Shown piece by piece: positions 1 to 10,932 of a stretch of DNA of 64,000 bases. Source of the DNA: Gammaproteobacteria bacterium (GTDB lineage: Bacteria > Pseudomonadota > Gammaproteobacteria > HTCC5015); contig BPKE01000002.1 of assembly GCA_026004975.1 (NCBI GenBank), positions 434,001 through 498,000 of the forward strand, read 5' to 3'. Each line of letters begins with the position of its first letter. The first letter of the stretch is position 1. Position numbers and translations under genes: made by a program. Below the pieces are notes generated by a model. It had not been told where the DNA came from. It did not search any database and saw nothing but the letters and a program-made list of their open reading frames with translations.

Positions 1-2204
<2,204 letters not shown>

Positions 2205-2345
2205 GGCCGCCGCCCGCCCCGGCCGACGGGGCGGGCGGTCTTTCGCAAAAGTGCGGGGAAACCGGCATGACACCGGTTCCCAACGGCGCTACCATCCCTC
2301 CCGGGCCTCGAGCCCGATACCACAAGCCACGGGAGGGAAACGACC

Positions 2346-4310
2346 ATGTCCACTCGCCTCACGGCCCGCGTCCTGGGCCTCATGCTCGTCGCCGCCGCGG
2401 CGCAGGCGGCGCTCGAGTGCAACCTCAGCGCCGACACCTGGCCGGGCGGCTACGTGCTCAACGTCACCGTCGCCAATACCGGCCCCGCCGGTGTCTCGGG
2501 CTGGACCGTCCAGCTCGACTTCGACCAGACGGCCCTGATCGACAACGCCTGGAACGCCCAGGTCAGCGCCAGCGGCAACCGCGTCACCGCCGCCAACGTC
2601 GCCTACAACGGCCAGCTCGCCCCCGGCCAGGCCGCAAGCTTCGGCCTGCAGGGCCGCTACAGCGGCGCATTCACCCTGCCGCCGTGCACCCCCGCCGGCG
2701 GCGCGGCCAGCTCCAGCGTCTCTTCGTCGAGCAGCGCCTCCAGCAGCACACCGTCCTCCAGCAGTTCGAGCAGCGCCTCCTGGTCCAGCGCCAGCAGCGT
2801 CGCCTCGTCTTCGAGCAGCGCGCCGGCGCAGACGACGCTGGTGCTGCAGGAGAACCAGACGGGCTTCTGCGGCGTGGACGGCTCGGTGGATGCCAACAAC
2901 GGCGGTTACACCGGCGCCGGCTTCGCCAACACCACCAACGCCGCAGGCACCGGCGTGTACTGGCAGGTGCAGGTGCCGGCGGCGGGCAATTACCTGCTGG
3001 AGTGGCGTTACGCCAACGGTTCGGCCAATGCGCGGCCGGGCGAGCTGCGGGTGAACGGCCAGGCGGCGGCGCAGGTGAACTTCCCGAGCACGGGTTCGTG
3101 GACGAGCTGGACGGTGGTGCAGGCCAACGTCTGGCTGCCGGCCGGCTCGGTGGCGCTGGCGCTGGTGGCGACCGGCGGCGAGGGCCTGGCCAACATCGAT
3201 TCGCTGAGCCTGACCGGCAACGGCGCCAGCGCCGCGCCCTGCGGCGGCGGGGGTTCTTCCTCGTCCTCGTCGTCCTCTTCCTCGGCCGGCGGCGCCTGCG
3301 GCGCCGGCACGGCGGCGGTGCGCATCGGCGGCGGCCCGGGCGCCTACACCCTGAACGGCGCGCCGGCCGGCGGCGATCTCGCCCAAGTGCTCAACGACGC
3401 CCTCGCCCGCCTCACCCCCGGCCGCAGCTGGGCCGAGCGCATCGTGGTCGAGGCCGGCGGCAGCCTGGGCAGCAACAGCATCCGCCTGCCCTCGCACACC
3501 GTTCTCGAAGTCTGCGGCACGATCGACGTCGGCAACCGCGCCGGCCGCGGCGCCATCGAGGCGATCGGCGCCGAGAACGTGTCGATCCCCCACTTGACCA
3601 TGACCGGCAGCCCGTACTTCGGCCTGCGCTTCGCCGACGTGCACGGCCTGCACCTGGGCCGCATCGAGCTGCGCCTGTCGGGCGGGCTGGGCATCCGCTT
3701 CGAACGCGACCTGCCGGGCAGCGACGACGTCACCATGGACGAGGTCTACGTTTCGGGCACCGGCAACCACGGCGTCGAGACCTGGAACGTCGACGGGCTC
3801 ACCATCGGCAGCGTCGTCGCCCGCAACACCGCCTACTCCGGCCTGCTGCTGAACAACACCCGCAACGCCGTGATCGGCCTGGTGGACGGCGCCGACACCG
3901 CCACGGGCACCGGTTACGCCACCTTCCGCCTGGCCAACGAGGCCGGCCGCATCGGCGACGCCTGGCCGACCAACATCCACGTCGACCGCATCGTCTCGCG
4001 GCGCGGCGGACGCGGCTTCTTCTGCGTCTCCAACTCCGGCGGTGCGCGCATCGGCACCGTGGACCTGGCCGACAACGGCAACAACGCCATCCTCATCGAG
4101 AACTGCCACAACGTCACCATCGACGGCGGCCGCGTCGACGGCGGCGGCGAAGTGCGCATCGCCGCGCGCAGCGAGTTCCCGAACACCAGCGACGTGCTGA
4201 TCCGCAATCTGCAGGTGTTCAATACCTCGGTGCGCGAAAGCCCTTGCGGCGACAACGTGCAGTGGGTGAACGTCACCGTCCAGAACGGCAGCTTCAACGT
4301 CTGCGACTGA
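2346..4310 (+). CDS. Secreted CBM2 - CBM6/35-like - right-handed beta-helix protein
   Basis: A 654-residue exported multidomain protein. Residues 1-21 form a signal peptide. Residues 23-115 resemble a family 2 cellulose/chitin-binding module (SGWTVQLDF, two flanking Cys). Residues 119-160 are a poly-Ser linker. Residues 165-292 resemble a CBM6/CBM35 module (YWQVQVPAAGNYLLEWRYAN, ending NIDSLSLTG). Residues 302-315 are a second Ser linker. Residues 318-654 look like a parallel beta-helix (pectate-lyase-like) domain with repeated NGD/NNxxN turns. A strong GGAGGG ribosome site precedes the ATG. The architecture is like that of Cellvibrio-type polysaccharide enzymes or adhesins. I cannot assign catalytic residues, so polysaccharide binding is supported and a lyase or hydrolase activity is inferred only. 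Confidence 0.8.
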   Translation: MSTRLTARVLGLMLVAAAAQAALECNLSADTWPGGYVLNVTVANTGPAGVSGWTVQLDFDQTALIDNAWNAQVSASGNRVTAANVAYNGQLAPGQAASFGLQGRYSGAFTLPPCTPAGGAASSSVSSSSSASSSTPSSSSSSSASWSSASSVASSSSSAPAQTTLVLQENQTGFCGVDGSVDANNGGYTGAGFANTTNAAGTGVYWQVQVPAAGNYLLEWRYANGSANARPGELRVNGQAAAQVNFPSTGSWTSWTVVQANVWLPAGSVALALVATGGEGLANIDSLSLTGNGASAAPCGGGGSSSSSSSSSSAGGACGAGTAAVRIGGGPGAYTLNGAPAGGDLAQVLNDALARLTPGRSWAERIVVEAGGSLGSNSIRLPSHTVLEVCGTIDVGNRAGRGAIEAIGAENVSIPHLTMTGSPYFGLRFADVHGLHLGRIELRLSGGLGIRFERDLPGSDDVTMDEVYVSGTGNHGVETWNVDGLTIGSVVARNTAYSGLLLNNTRNAVIGLVDGADTATGTGYATFRLANEAGRIGDAWPTNIHVDRIVSRRGGRGFFCVSNSGGARIGTVDLADNGNNAILIENCHNVTIDGGRVDGGGEVRIAARSEFPNTSDVLIRNLQVFNTSVRESPCGDNVQWVNVTVQNGSFNVCD

Positions 4311-4352
4311 ACGGCACCGTCCGGGGCGGGGCCCAGCCCCGCCCCGGCGCGT

Positions 4353-4823
4353 TCAGCGCGACGCCTCGTCGAGCAGACGGCCCAGATCCGCATCCAGCGC
4401 CGCATCGCCGTGCGCATCCGGCCTCGCGGCGCTTTTTTCCGGGCGCCGGTGGGGGCTGGCCTCACCACCGGGGCGCAAAGGTCGCGGCGTAGCGGCCGGT
4501 GCGGTCGCGCGGGTTTGCGGGGCGACTCGCAGCTGGTCGCGGATCATGCCGCCCGGCCCGCCGCCGGTGCGGCATTTTCCGGTCTTCTTGGAACAGCCCA
4601 GCCAAGTTCCGTCGGTGCGCACGCAGGCCATCGCCCGCTCGTCTTCCAGCCAGCGCCCGCCCTTGGCGATGCAATCCCGGCAAGCCTCCCGAATGGACCA
4701 CTCCGATTGTGCGCAGCCGCCCGCCTCGCGTACCTCGCGGCGCTTCGCCTCGGCGTTCGTCCCCAACGCGGCCGCGGCCAGCACACCGACCAGCAGCCAC
4801 CCACCGATCGCACCCGTCTTCAT
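4353..4823 (-). CDS. Small exported Cys-containing protein of unknown function
   Basis: A 156-residue unrecognised protein. The N-terminus (MKTGAIGGWLLVGVLAAAALG) is a signal peptide. Residues about 35-87 hold six cysteines (CAQS, CRDC, MACV, LGCS, KCRT), which suggests disulfides or metal binding. The C-terminal third is Pro/Arg/Ala-rich and looks disordered. A very good ribosome site (GGGGGGAG) lies 6 bases before the ATG, which supports a real gene despite the heavy open-frame background of this GC-rich DNA. It is divergent from the cytochrome/FG-GAP gene. No function is proposed. Confidence 0.55.
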   Translation of the reverse strand: MKTGAIGGWLLVGVLAAAALGTNAEAKRREVREAGGCAQSEWSIREACRDCIAKGGRWLEDERAMACVRTDGTWLGCSKKTGKCRTGGGPGGMIRDQLRVAPQTRATAPAATPRPLRPGGEASPHRRPEKSAARPDAHGDAALDADLGRLLDEASR

Positions 4824-4965
4824 ATGATGTCTCCCCCCGGCCCGCGGCCGGCGCCTGTGATCCCGTATGGCGTTCGTCGCCCACAGCCGCCGTCCGGTTC
4901 GACTTGGTCCGGCCCCGGCCGCGGCGTATCATGGGCGCCCCGAACCGACCCGCAGAACGATCGCC

Positions 4966-6480
4966 TTGCGCCGCCTACTGCTCGTCGCGCTGTCGCTGGC
5001 TGCCCCCCTCGCCGCCGCCGAGGGCAAATCCGCCGCCGAGGTCTACCAATTGATCCTCCGGCACTGCGGCGCCTGCCACGGCGCCCCGGCCCCCGAGCTG
5101 CTGCCGCGCAAGGACTGGCCCTATGTCGTCGACCGCATGGTCGAACTGGCCGCCGAAGGCGGCCCGGCGACGGCCATCCCCGAACTCGACGCCAAGTACA
5201 TCAAGGCCTACTACCTCACCGTCGCGCCCGAGACCCTGCCGAAACTGCCCTACTTCGAGCCGGCCGAACGGCCGCGCTTCGCCGCCCGGCCCGTCGGCGG
5301 CAGAAGCCGCCTGCCGCTCATCGGCTGCCTGCGCGCCTTTCCCGGGGCCGCCGGGCGAACGCTGCTCGCCTGCGACGATGCCCAGGGCGCCCTCGTGCAG
5401 ATCGCCATCGAAGGCGGACGCTGGCAGGAAACCGTCCTCGCCCGGCTGCCGTGGCCGATCGCCGTCGACGGCGGCGACGTCGACGGCGACGGCGATCTCG
5501 ACCTGGTCGTCGCCGCCCTGGGCGAATTCTTCCCGACGCTCGCCGCCGGGGTCGGCAAGCTGTTCCTGCTGCGCCGCGACGGCGACGCCTACCGCAGCGA
5601 AACCCTGCTCGACCGCATCGGCCGCGTGGCCGACGCCCGCCTCGGCGATTTCGACGGCGACAGTGATCTGGACATCGCCGTCGCCGTGTTCGGGCACGAC
5701 GCCCCGGGGCGCGTGACCTGGCTGGAGAACCGCGACCACGGCAAGCGCTTCGTCGCGCACCCGCTGCTCGAACTCGAGGGCGCCATCAACGTCAGTCCCG
5801 TCGACCTCGACGACGACGGGCGCCTGGACATCGTCACCATGCTCACCCAGAACCACGAGCGCATGGTGCTGCTGCGCAACCGCGGCGGTGGGCGCTTCGA
5901 ACCGGTCACCCTCTTCCAGGCCAGCCACCCCTTGGTGGGCGCCACGCGGGTCGAACTCGCGGACCTGGACCGCGACGGCGACCCCGACATCGTCTTCGCC
6001 ACCGGCGATGCCAACGACCTGCAACACGACCCCAAGCCCTACCACGGCCTGCAGTGGCTGGAGAACCGCGGCGGACTGCGCTTCGAACTGCGCGAAATCG
6101 GCCGCTTCTACGGCGCCGCGGCGCTGCGCGTCGCCGACCTCGACGGCGACGGCGACCTCGACGTCGTCGCCGGCAGCTGGAACAACTTCTGGAACGACCC
6201 GCGTCGCCAGGCCCTGGTCTGGTTCGAGAACGACGGCCGGCAGAACTTCAGCGGCCACGCCCTGGCCACGCGGCCGGCCGGCGTGGTCGCCCTGGACGTG
6301 CTCGACCTCGACGGCGACGGCCGGCGCGACATCCTCGCCGGCGCCTTCGCCGTCGGCCCACTGGAAGACTACGTCGACCGCCTGCTGAAGGACCGCGCGG
6401 CCGCCAAACGCTTCCTCGCCGGGCGGCCCGAGCAGCCGCGCTTCGTCGTCCTGAGCCCATCCCCTCCCGAGACCGACTGA
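4966..6480 (+). CDS. Exported cytochrome c / FG-GAP (VCBS) repeat protein
   Basis: An N-terminal c-type haem motif (CGACH, residues 34-38 from the chosen start) is followed by a beta-propeller of FG-GAP/VCBS repeats. At least six acidic calcium-type loops such as [24 protein letters not shown] and [13 protein letters not shown] are seen. I prefer the TTG at 4966 because it opens directly on a signal peptide ([18 protein letters not shown]). The ATG at 4867 would put 33 unlikely residues in front. A weak promoter-like TATCAT sits at 4927-4932. The family is common in environmental Gammaproteobacteria and its substrate is unknown. A periplasmic or surface redox role is inferred from the haem site. 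Confidence 0.72.
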   Translation: MRRLLLVALSLAAPLAAAEGKSAAEVYQLILRHCGACHGAPAPELLPRKDWPYVVDRMVELAAEGGPATAIPELDAKYIKAYYLTVAPETLPKLPYFEPAERPRFAARPVGGRSRLPLIGCLRAFPGAAGRTLLACDDAQGALVQIAIEGGRWQETVLARLPWPIAVDGGDVDGDGDLDLVVAALGEFFPTLAAGVGKLFLLRRDGDAYRSETLLDRIGRVADARLGDFDGDSDLDIAVAVFGHDAPGRVTWLENRDHGKRFVAHPLLELEGAINVSPVDLDDDGRLDIVTMLTQNHERMVLLRNRGGGRFEPVTLFQASHPLVGATRVELADLDRDGDPDIVFATGDANDLQHDPKPYHGLQWLENRGGLRFELREIGRFYGAAALRVADLDGDGDLDVVAGSWNNFWNDPRRQALVWFENDGRQNFSGHALATRPAGVVALDVLDLDGDGRRDILAGAFAVGPLEDYVDRLLKDRAAAKRFLAGRPEQPRFVVLSPSPPETD

Positions 6481-6612
6481 CGCCGCTGTGCACGGCCGCG
6501 GCGGTGCCGCGCCGCTGCACCCCTTCACGTCGCCCGGTCTTCGGACGTCGGCGCCCTGCGGGGCGCGACACCGGCTATACTCGGGCACCGGAGTCGGCTA
6601 CGGAGTCGAGCG

Positions 6613-7023
6613 ATGGCGCGGGACCGAAGGCCGCTCACCATCGGTGCCCTGGCCCGCGCGGCCGGGGTCGGCGTCGAAACGGTGCGCTACTACCAGCGCC
6701 GCGGCCTGCTGCCCTGCCCGGCGCGACCGCCCGGCGGCACCCGCCGCTACGGCGCGACCGAGCTCGCCCGGCTGCGCTTCATCCGCCGGGCCAAGACGCT
6801 GGGGTTTTCTCTGGAAGAGATCGCCGAACTGCTGCGCCTGGAAGACGGCCTGAGCTGCAACGAAGCCAGCGCCGTCGCCCGGCGGCGGCTCACCGAGCTG
6901 CGCGGGCGCATCGCCGAACTCCAGCGCATCGAGGCCACCCTCGCTGCCCTGCTCCAACGGTGCAAACACACCGGCGGCACGCTGCGTTGCCCGCTGATCG
7001 AGCGGATCCGCACCGGACCATGA
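6613..7023 (+). CDS. merR: MerR-type regulator with mercury-sensor cysteines
   Basis: A 136-residue MerR-family activator/repressor. The N-terminal winged helix-turn-helix ([20 protein letters not shown]) is followed by the dimerisation helix. Cysteines fall at residues 82, 117 and 126, the same numbers as the three Hg(II) ligands of Tn501/Tn21 MerR, in the contexts LSCNEAS, RCKHTGG and LRCPLI. This makes it a likely true Hg(II) sensor, not a generic MerR. No merT, merP or merA is adjacent; the stop codon overlaps the start of a YnfA-type membrane gene (ATGA). A TATACT box at 6576-6581 could be its promoter -10. Confidence 0.85.
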   Translation: MARDRRPLTIGALARAAGVGVETVRYYQRRGLLPCPARPPGGTRRYGATELARLRFIRRAKTLGFSLEEIAELLRLEDGLSCNEASAVARRRLTELRGRIAELQRIEATLAALLQRCKHTGGTLRCPLIERIRTGP

Positions 7024-7355
7024 CCCCGCTGCTGCGCGTCACCGCGCTGTTCGCCCTCACCGCCCTGGCCGAAATCCTCGGCTGTTACCTCGTATGGCTC
7101 ATCGTCCGGGCCGGGAAACCGCTCTGGTTGCTCGCCCCCGCCGTGGCCGCCCTGCTCGCCTTCGCCGGCTTGCTCACCCTGCATCCACACGCCGCCGGCC
7201 GGACCTACGCGGCCTACGGCGGCATCTACATCGGCGTCGCCCTGCTCTGGCTGCGCTGGGTCGAAGGCGTCGCCCTGAGCCGCTGGGACGCGCTCGGCGC
7301 GGCCCTCGCCGGCGCCGGAATGGCGGTGATCGCGCTGCAACCGCCCTCGGCTTGA
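7020..7355 (+). CDS. YnfA/UPF0060 family small membrane protein
   Basis: A 111-residue inner-membrane protein with four predicted transmembrane helices and the family sequences [12 protein letters not shown] and [15 protein letters not shown]0060 (YnfA) proteins are distant relatives of small multidrug-resistance exporters. It overlaps merR by four bases, so the two are translationally coupled. The pairing suggests that this protein is the output of the mercury-type sensor, which would be an unusual target. This is an inference from gene order. Confidence 0.85.
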   Translation: MTPLLRVTALFALTALAEILGCYLVWLIVRAGKPLWLLAPAVAALLAFAGLLTLHPHAAGRTYAAYGGIYIGVALLWLRWVEGVALSRWDALGAALAGAGMAVIALQPPSA

Positions 7356-7362
7356 ATGCCAC

Positions 7363-7376
7363 TTGATGGGGATCAA
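7363..7376 (+). promoter_or_regulatory. Perfect FNR/Anr box upstream of ubiUV
   Basis: TTGATGGGGATCAA matches the FNR consensus TTGAT-N4-ATCAA at all ten positions. It ends 58 bases before the ubiU ATG, a distance compatible with a class II (-41.5) activated promoter. FNR control of ubiUV is known in E. coli. Confidence 0.85.
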
Positions 7377-7434
7377 GGCCGGCGCCGGCCGGCCGCGCCA
7401 CGATGGCGGCACCTCATCCTCGAAGAACCGCCGC

Positions 7435-8430
7435 ATGGAACTCGTCTGCCCCGCCGGTGGCCTGCCCGCGCTCCGTGCCGCCGTGGACAACGGCGCGGAC
7501 GCCGTGTACATCGGTTTTCGCGACGACACCAATGCGCGCCACTTCCCCGGCCTGAACTTCGATCCGGAGCAGGCCGCCGCCGGCATCGCCTACGCCCGCG
7601 ACCGCGGCGTGCGCGTCTACCTCGCCCTGAACACCTACCCCCAGGCGCACAACCTCGACCGGTGGCTGGGCGCGGTGGATCGCGCCGCCGAACTCGGCGT
7701 CGACGCGCTCATCTGCGCCGACATCGCCGTGCTCGATCATGCCCGGCGGCACCACCCCAAGCTGCCGCTGCATCTCTCGGTGCAGGCCTCGGCCACCACC
7801 TGGGCGGCGCTGCGCTTCTACCACGAACACTTCGGGGTGCGCCGCGCCGTGCTGCCGCGGGTGCTGTCGCTGGCGCAGATCGAGACGCTGGTGGCCAAGT
7901 CCCCGGTCGCGATCGAGGTGTTCGGCTTCGGCGGTCTGTGCGTCATGGTCGAGGGCCGTTGCAGCCTGTCCGCGCTCTTGAGCGGTGCCGCGCCGAACCT
8001 GTGCGGCGTCTGCTCCCCGGCCGAGGCGGTGCGCTTCGAGGACACGCCGGAGGGATTGGTCTCGCGCCTCGGCGGCTGGCTCATCGACCGCTTCGCCCCG
8101 GGCGAGCGCGCCGGCTACCCGACGGTGTGCAAAGGCCGTTACCGGCTCGGCGGGCACGTCTACTACGCCTTCGAGGAACCGACCAGCCTCAACACCCTCG
8201 ACCTGCTGCCGGCGCTGGCGCGCGCCGGCGTGGCGGCGATCAAGATCGAGGGGCGGCAACGCAGCCCGGCCTATGTCGCGGCCGTGACGCGGATCTGGCG
8301 CGCGGCCCTGGACGCGCTGGCGGCCGAGGGCGGGGCCTTCGTCCCGCGGCCGGCCTGGCAGGCGGCGCTCACCGGGCTGTCCGAAGGCCGCCAGACGACC
8401 CTCGGCGCCTACCACCGCCCCTGGCGTTGA
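7435..8430 (+). CDS. ubiU: O2-independent ubiquinone biosynthesis protein UbiU
   Basis: A peptidase-U32-family Fe-S protein that works with UbiV and UbiT in the O2-independent hydroxylations of ubiquinone synthesis. From the ATG at 7435 it is 331 residues, the same length as E. coli UbiU. The 4Fe-4S cysteines fall at 169, 176, 193 and 232, exactly the E. coli numbering (GLCVMVEGRC, NLCGVC, TVCKGRY). The upstream in-frame ATG at 7363 lies inside the FNR box and is rejected. ubiV follows after six bases. Confidence 0.94.
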   Translation: MELVCPAGGLPALRAAVDNGADAVYIGFRDDTNARHFPGLNFDPEQAAAGIAYARDRGVRVYLALNTYPQAHNLDRWLGAVDRAAELGVDALICADIAVLDHARRHHPKLPLHLSVQASATTWAALRFYHEHFGVRRAVLPRVLSLAQIETLVAKSPVAIEVFGFGGLCVMVEGRCSLSALLSGAAPNLCGVCSPAEAVRFEDTPEGLVSRLGGWLIDRFAPGERAGYPTVCKGRYRLGGHVYYAFEEPTSLNTLDLLPALARAGVAAIKIEGRQRSPAYVAAVTRIWRAALDALAAEGGAFVPRPAWQAALTGLSEGRQTTLGAYHRPWR

Positions 8431-8436
8431 ACCGCC

Positions 8437-9333
8437 ATGCGTCTGACCCTCGGTCCCGTCCTCTACGCCTGGCCGCGCGAGCGCTTGCTCGCCTTCTACG
8501 AAGAAGCGGCGGACTGGCCCGTGGACACCGTCTGCCTCGGCGAGATCGTCTGCGAGAAGCGTCGCGTGCTGAACGGCAACGAGTGGCTGACGCTCGGCGA
8601 AAGGCTCGCCGCGGCCGGCAAGGAAGTGCTGTTGTCCACGCCGGTGCTCATCGAAAGCGAGGCCACGCTGCGCCGGCTGCGACGACTGTGCGAAAACGAC
8701 CGCTTCCTGGTCGAAGCCAACGACATGAGCGCCGTCCACCTGCTCGCCGGCGGCGGCCGGCCGTTCGCCGGCGGGCCCGGCTTAAACGTCTACAACCCGC
8801 GCACCCTGGCCGTCCTCGCCGAGCGGGGCCTGTGCCGCTGGTCGGCGCCCCCGGAGCTCCCGCAGGCGGCGCTGGCCGCGGTCCATGCCCAACGCCCGCG
8901 GGGCGTGCACACCGAGGTGTTCGCCTTCGGACGCGTGCCGCTCGCCCACTCGGCGCGCTGTTTCACCGCCCGCGCCGAAAACCGGCAGAAAGACCGCTGC
9001 GGAAAAGCGTGCTTCGCCGACCCGGACGGCCGCCTCCTGCATACCCAGGACGGGCAGCCCGTGCTGGTCCTGAACGGCATCCAGACCCAGTCGGCCCACA
9101 CGCTCGACCTCCTGCCGCAGCTCGAAGCGCTGCGCCGGCTGGGCGTCGAGCGGCTGCGCATCAGCCCGCAATCCACCCACACCGCCACCGTCGTCCGCGC
9201 CTTCCGTGCCGCCCTCGACGGCGCCGACCCGGGCGAGTGCGCCGCCCGCCTCAACGCCTGCATTCCCGTCGGGCCCTGCGACGGCTTCTGGCACGGTGCG
9301 CCGGGCGCCGGCTGCCGCGGCGCCGTCGACTGA
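8437..9333 (+). CDS. ubiV: O2-independent ubiquinone biosynthesis protein UbiV
   Basis: A 298-residue partner of UbiU in the peptidase U32 family. Its 4Fe-4S ligands are conserved: Cys39 (EIVCEKRRVL) and Cys175, Cys188, Cys192 with the family spacing C-x12-C-x3-C (ARCFTARAENRQKDRCGKAC). It is in one operon with ubiU, under the FNR box at 7363. It converges on ubiT; a GCCCCCG/CGGGGGC hairpin at about 9345-9364, inside the end of ubiT, may act as a two-way terminator. Confidence 0.93.
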   Translation: MRLTLGPVLYAWPRERLLAFYEEAADWPVDTVCLGEIVCEKRRVLNGNEWLTLGERLAAAGKEVLLSTPVLIESEATLRRLRRLCENDRFLVEANDMSAVHLLAGGGRPFAGGPGLNVYNPRTLAVLAERGLCRWSAPPELPQAALAAVHAQRPRGVHTEVFAFGRVPLAHSARCFTARAENRQKDRCGKACFADPDGRLLHTQDGQPVLVLNGIQTQSAHTLDLLPQLEALRRLGVERLRISPQSTHTATVVRAFRAALDGADPGECAARLNACIPVGPCDGFWHGAPGAGCRGAVD

Positions 9334-9339
9334 GGGCCA

Positions 9340-9810
9340 TCACGCCCCCGCCCGGCCGGGGGCGAGGTGCTCGGCCAGGCGCTGCAACAGGCCTTGCACC
9401 CCGCGCCAAGGCGGCGGCAGTTCGCCGACACCGTCGAGCACGTTGCGCAGCCGCATGCCCAGGGCGGTGTCGCCGAAGATCCGCAGCCGGCGCGCGAAAA
9501 ACGCACTGTCGTAATCGAGCCGCCGCGCCGCCAGACCGATGAACGTCGCCGTCCCGGCGCAAACGGTGACCGCCGGCGAGGCCGCCGCCGGCGCCGCCGC
9601 AAAGCGCCCGCGGCGGTACACCAGCCGGCAGCTCAAGCCCGCGTCCTCCACCATCAGGGCGACCACCCGCCCCTCCAGGAAATCCAGCGCCCCGCCGGCC
9701 CGGAGGCTGCGCAGGGCGTCGTTCAACACGGCCGCCAGAACGGTCGAATGCACCGTCACCGGAACGGCGCGCAAGGGCGCTGCGAGCAGGCGCAGGCGTC
9801 GTTCCCACAT
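9340..9810 (-). CDS. ubiT: Ubiquinone biosynthesis accessory factor UbiT (SCP2 domain)
   Basis: A 156-residue SCP2-like lipid-carrier protein that completes the UbiTUV set for anaerobic ubiquinone synthesis. Residues such as GRVVALMVEDAGLSCRLVYR and ATFIGLAARRLDYDSAFFARRL belong to the UbiT/YhbT family. I chose the ATG at 9810 because a GGGAGAAGG ribosome site lies just before it; an in-frame ATG at 9837 would add nine residues. It is convergent with ubiUV and has its own FNR box 57 bases upstream. Confidence 0.88.
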   Translation of the reverse strand: MWERRLRLLAAPLRAVPVTVHSTVLAAVLNDALRSLRAGGALDFLEGRVVALMVEDAGLSCRLVYRRGRFAAAPAAASPAVTVCAGTATFIGLAARRLDYDSAFFARRLRIFGDTALGMRLRNVLDGVGELPPPWRGVQGLLQRLAEHLAPGRAGA

Positions 9811-9867
9811 GGGCCTTCTCCCGGCTTCGTCGTCCACGTGATTCTCGTCGCGGACCGCCGCGCGCCC

Positions 9868-9881
9868 TTGATCGAGATCAA
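9868..9881 (-). promoter_or_regulatory. Perfect FNR/Anr box upstream of ubiT
   Basis: TTGATCGAGATCAA is a second full match to TTGAT-N4-ATCAA. It lies 57 bases before the ubiT start, nearly the same spacing as the box before ubiU. It also lies just past the 3' end of the lysR gene, so the ubiT promoter is squeezed between two genes. Confidence 0.83.
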
Positions 9882-9902
9882 GCGGCGCCCGAGCGCGACC
9901 GC

Positions 9903-10841
9903 TCAGGCCCCGCGTGGCGGCGGTTCGGGCGCGGCCCCACCCTCCAGCCCAGCTGCCGCGGCGCCGGACAACAGGCGCTCGAGGCGTTCGATGCGATGCC
10001 GGTGCAAGGTGGTGATGGCATAGAAATCCTCCCGCAGGGAAGCGGCCTGACCGACCCGCACGAGGCGCCCCGCACGCAACTCGTCCTGCACCACGACCTC
10101 GGGCAGCACCGCCAGCCAGCCGCTGTCGCGGGCGACCAGCCGCAGCATGGCCATGTCGTCGACCTCGGCGCGCACGCGCGGGCGCACGTCATGGCTCAGG
10201 CACAAGGCGTCGAACCGCGCCCGCAGGGCGTGGCGCGACCCGGGCACGGCGACCTCGAGGCCGTCGAGATCGGCCGGAATCCGCAGGCGCCGCCCGGCCC
10301 AGCGGTCCGCCGGGCCGACCACCGCAACGGCTTCGCTGCCGAGGAAGCGACAGTGCAGCGCCCGCTCCGGATCGCTGGGCACCGCTTCGTTGGCCAGCAC
10401 CACGTCGAGTCGATGCTGCAGCAAGCGCGCCAGCAGCGCTTCCAGCCCACCGGACTCGAGGATCAACACGACCTCCGGGTCGGCCAGCAGCGGCCGCACC
10501 CAGTTTTCCAGATAGTTGCGCGACAAGGTGGCGACGCTGCCCACCCGCAGCCGGACCATGCCTTCGCTGCGCCCCGCCAGGCGGCCGAGCATCTCCTGGC
10601 CGAGACCGAAAATGTTCTCCGCGTAGGACAGCACCAGGCGGCCGGTGGCGGTCAGCGCCAAGCGGCGCCCCTCGCGCACGAACAGCGCTTCACCGAGGCG
10701 CGCTTCCAGTTGCCGGATCTGGGCGGACAAAGCGGACTGGGAGACGTGCAACTCGGCCGCGGTGCGGCTCAAGTGCCCGCTGCGGGCCACGCGCCAGAAG
10801 TAGAACAGGTGACGGAAATTGAGTCGCTCCAGGCTCAGCAT
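9903..10841 (-). CDS. LysR-family regulator, likely controlling dabBA
   Basis: A 312-residue LysR-type regulator. The N-terminal winged HTH (FRHLFYFWRVARSGHLSRTAAELHVSQSALSAQIRQLE) resembles the NhaR-type branch. The rest is a periplasmic-binding-protein-like effector domain. It is divergent from dabB across a 91-bp AT-rich gap; LysR genes next to dab operons are known from sulfur oxidisers. A role in responding to low CO2 or bicarbonate is inferred from position. Confidence 0.85.
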   Translation of the reverse strand: MLSLERLNFRHLFYFWRVARSGHLSRTAAELHVSQSALSAQIRQLEARLGEALFVREGRRLALTATGRLVLSYAENIFGLGQEMLGRLAGRSEGMVRLRVGSVATLSRNYLENWVRPLLADPEVVLILESGGLEALLARLLQHRLDVVLANEAVPSDPERALHCRFLGSEAVAVVGPADRWAGRRLRIPADLDGLEVAVPGSRHALRARFDALCLSHDVRPRVRAEVDDMAMLRLVARDSGWLAVLPEVVVQDELRAGRLVRVGQAASLREDFYAITTLHRHRIERLERLLSGAAAAGLEGGAAPEPPPRGA

Positions 10842-10932
10842 TCTATTTAAACGAACAATAAATCAATAAATATGCATTTTACAGAACCACCGCGGATCCG
10901 CACCATGGCGCCGCCCCCATCGGACCGCCGAG
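10842..10932. promoter_or_regulatory. AT-rich divergent lysR-dabB promoter with two dyads
   Basis: The gap is strikingly AT-rich compared with the roughly 70% GC around it. It holds ATTTA-N9-TAAAT at 10845-10863 and AAAT-ATGC-ATTT at 10868-10879. Such dyads in a LysR/target gap are candidate LysR operators (T-N11-A type). The start of lysR is at 10841 and dabB begins at 10933. Confidence 0.5.
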
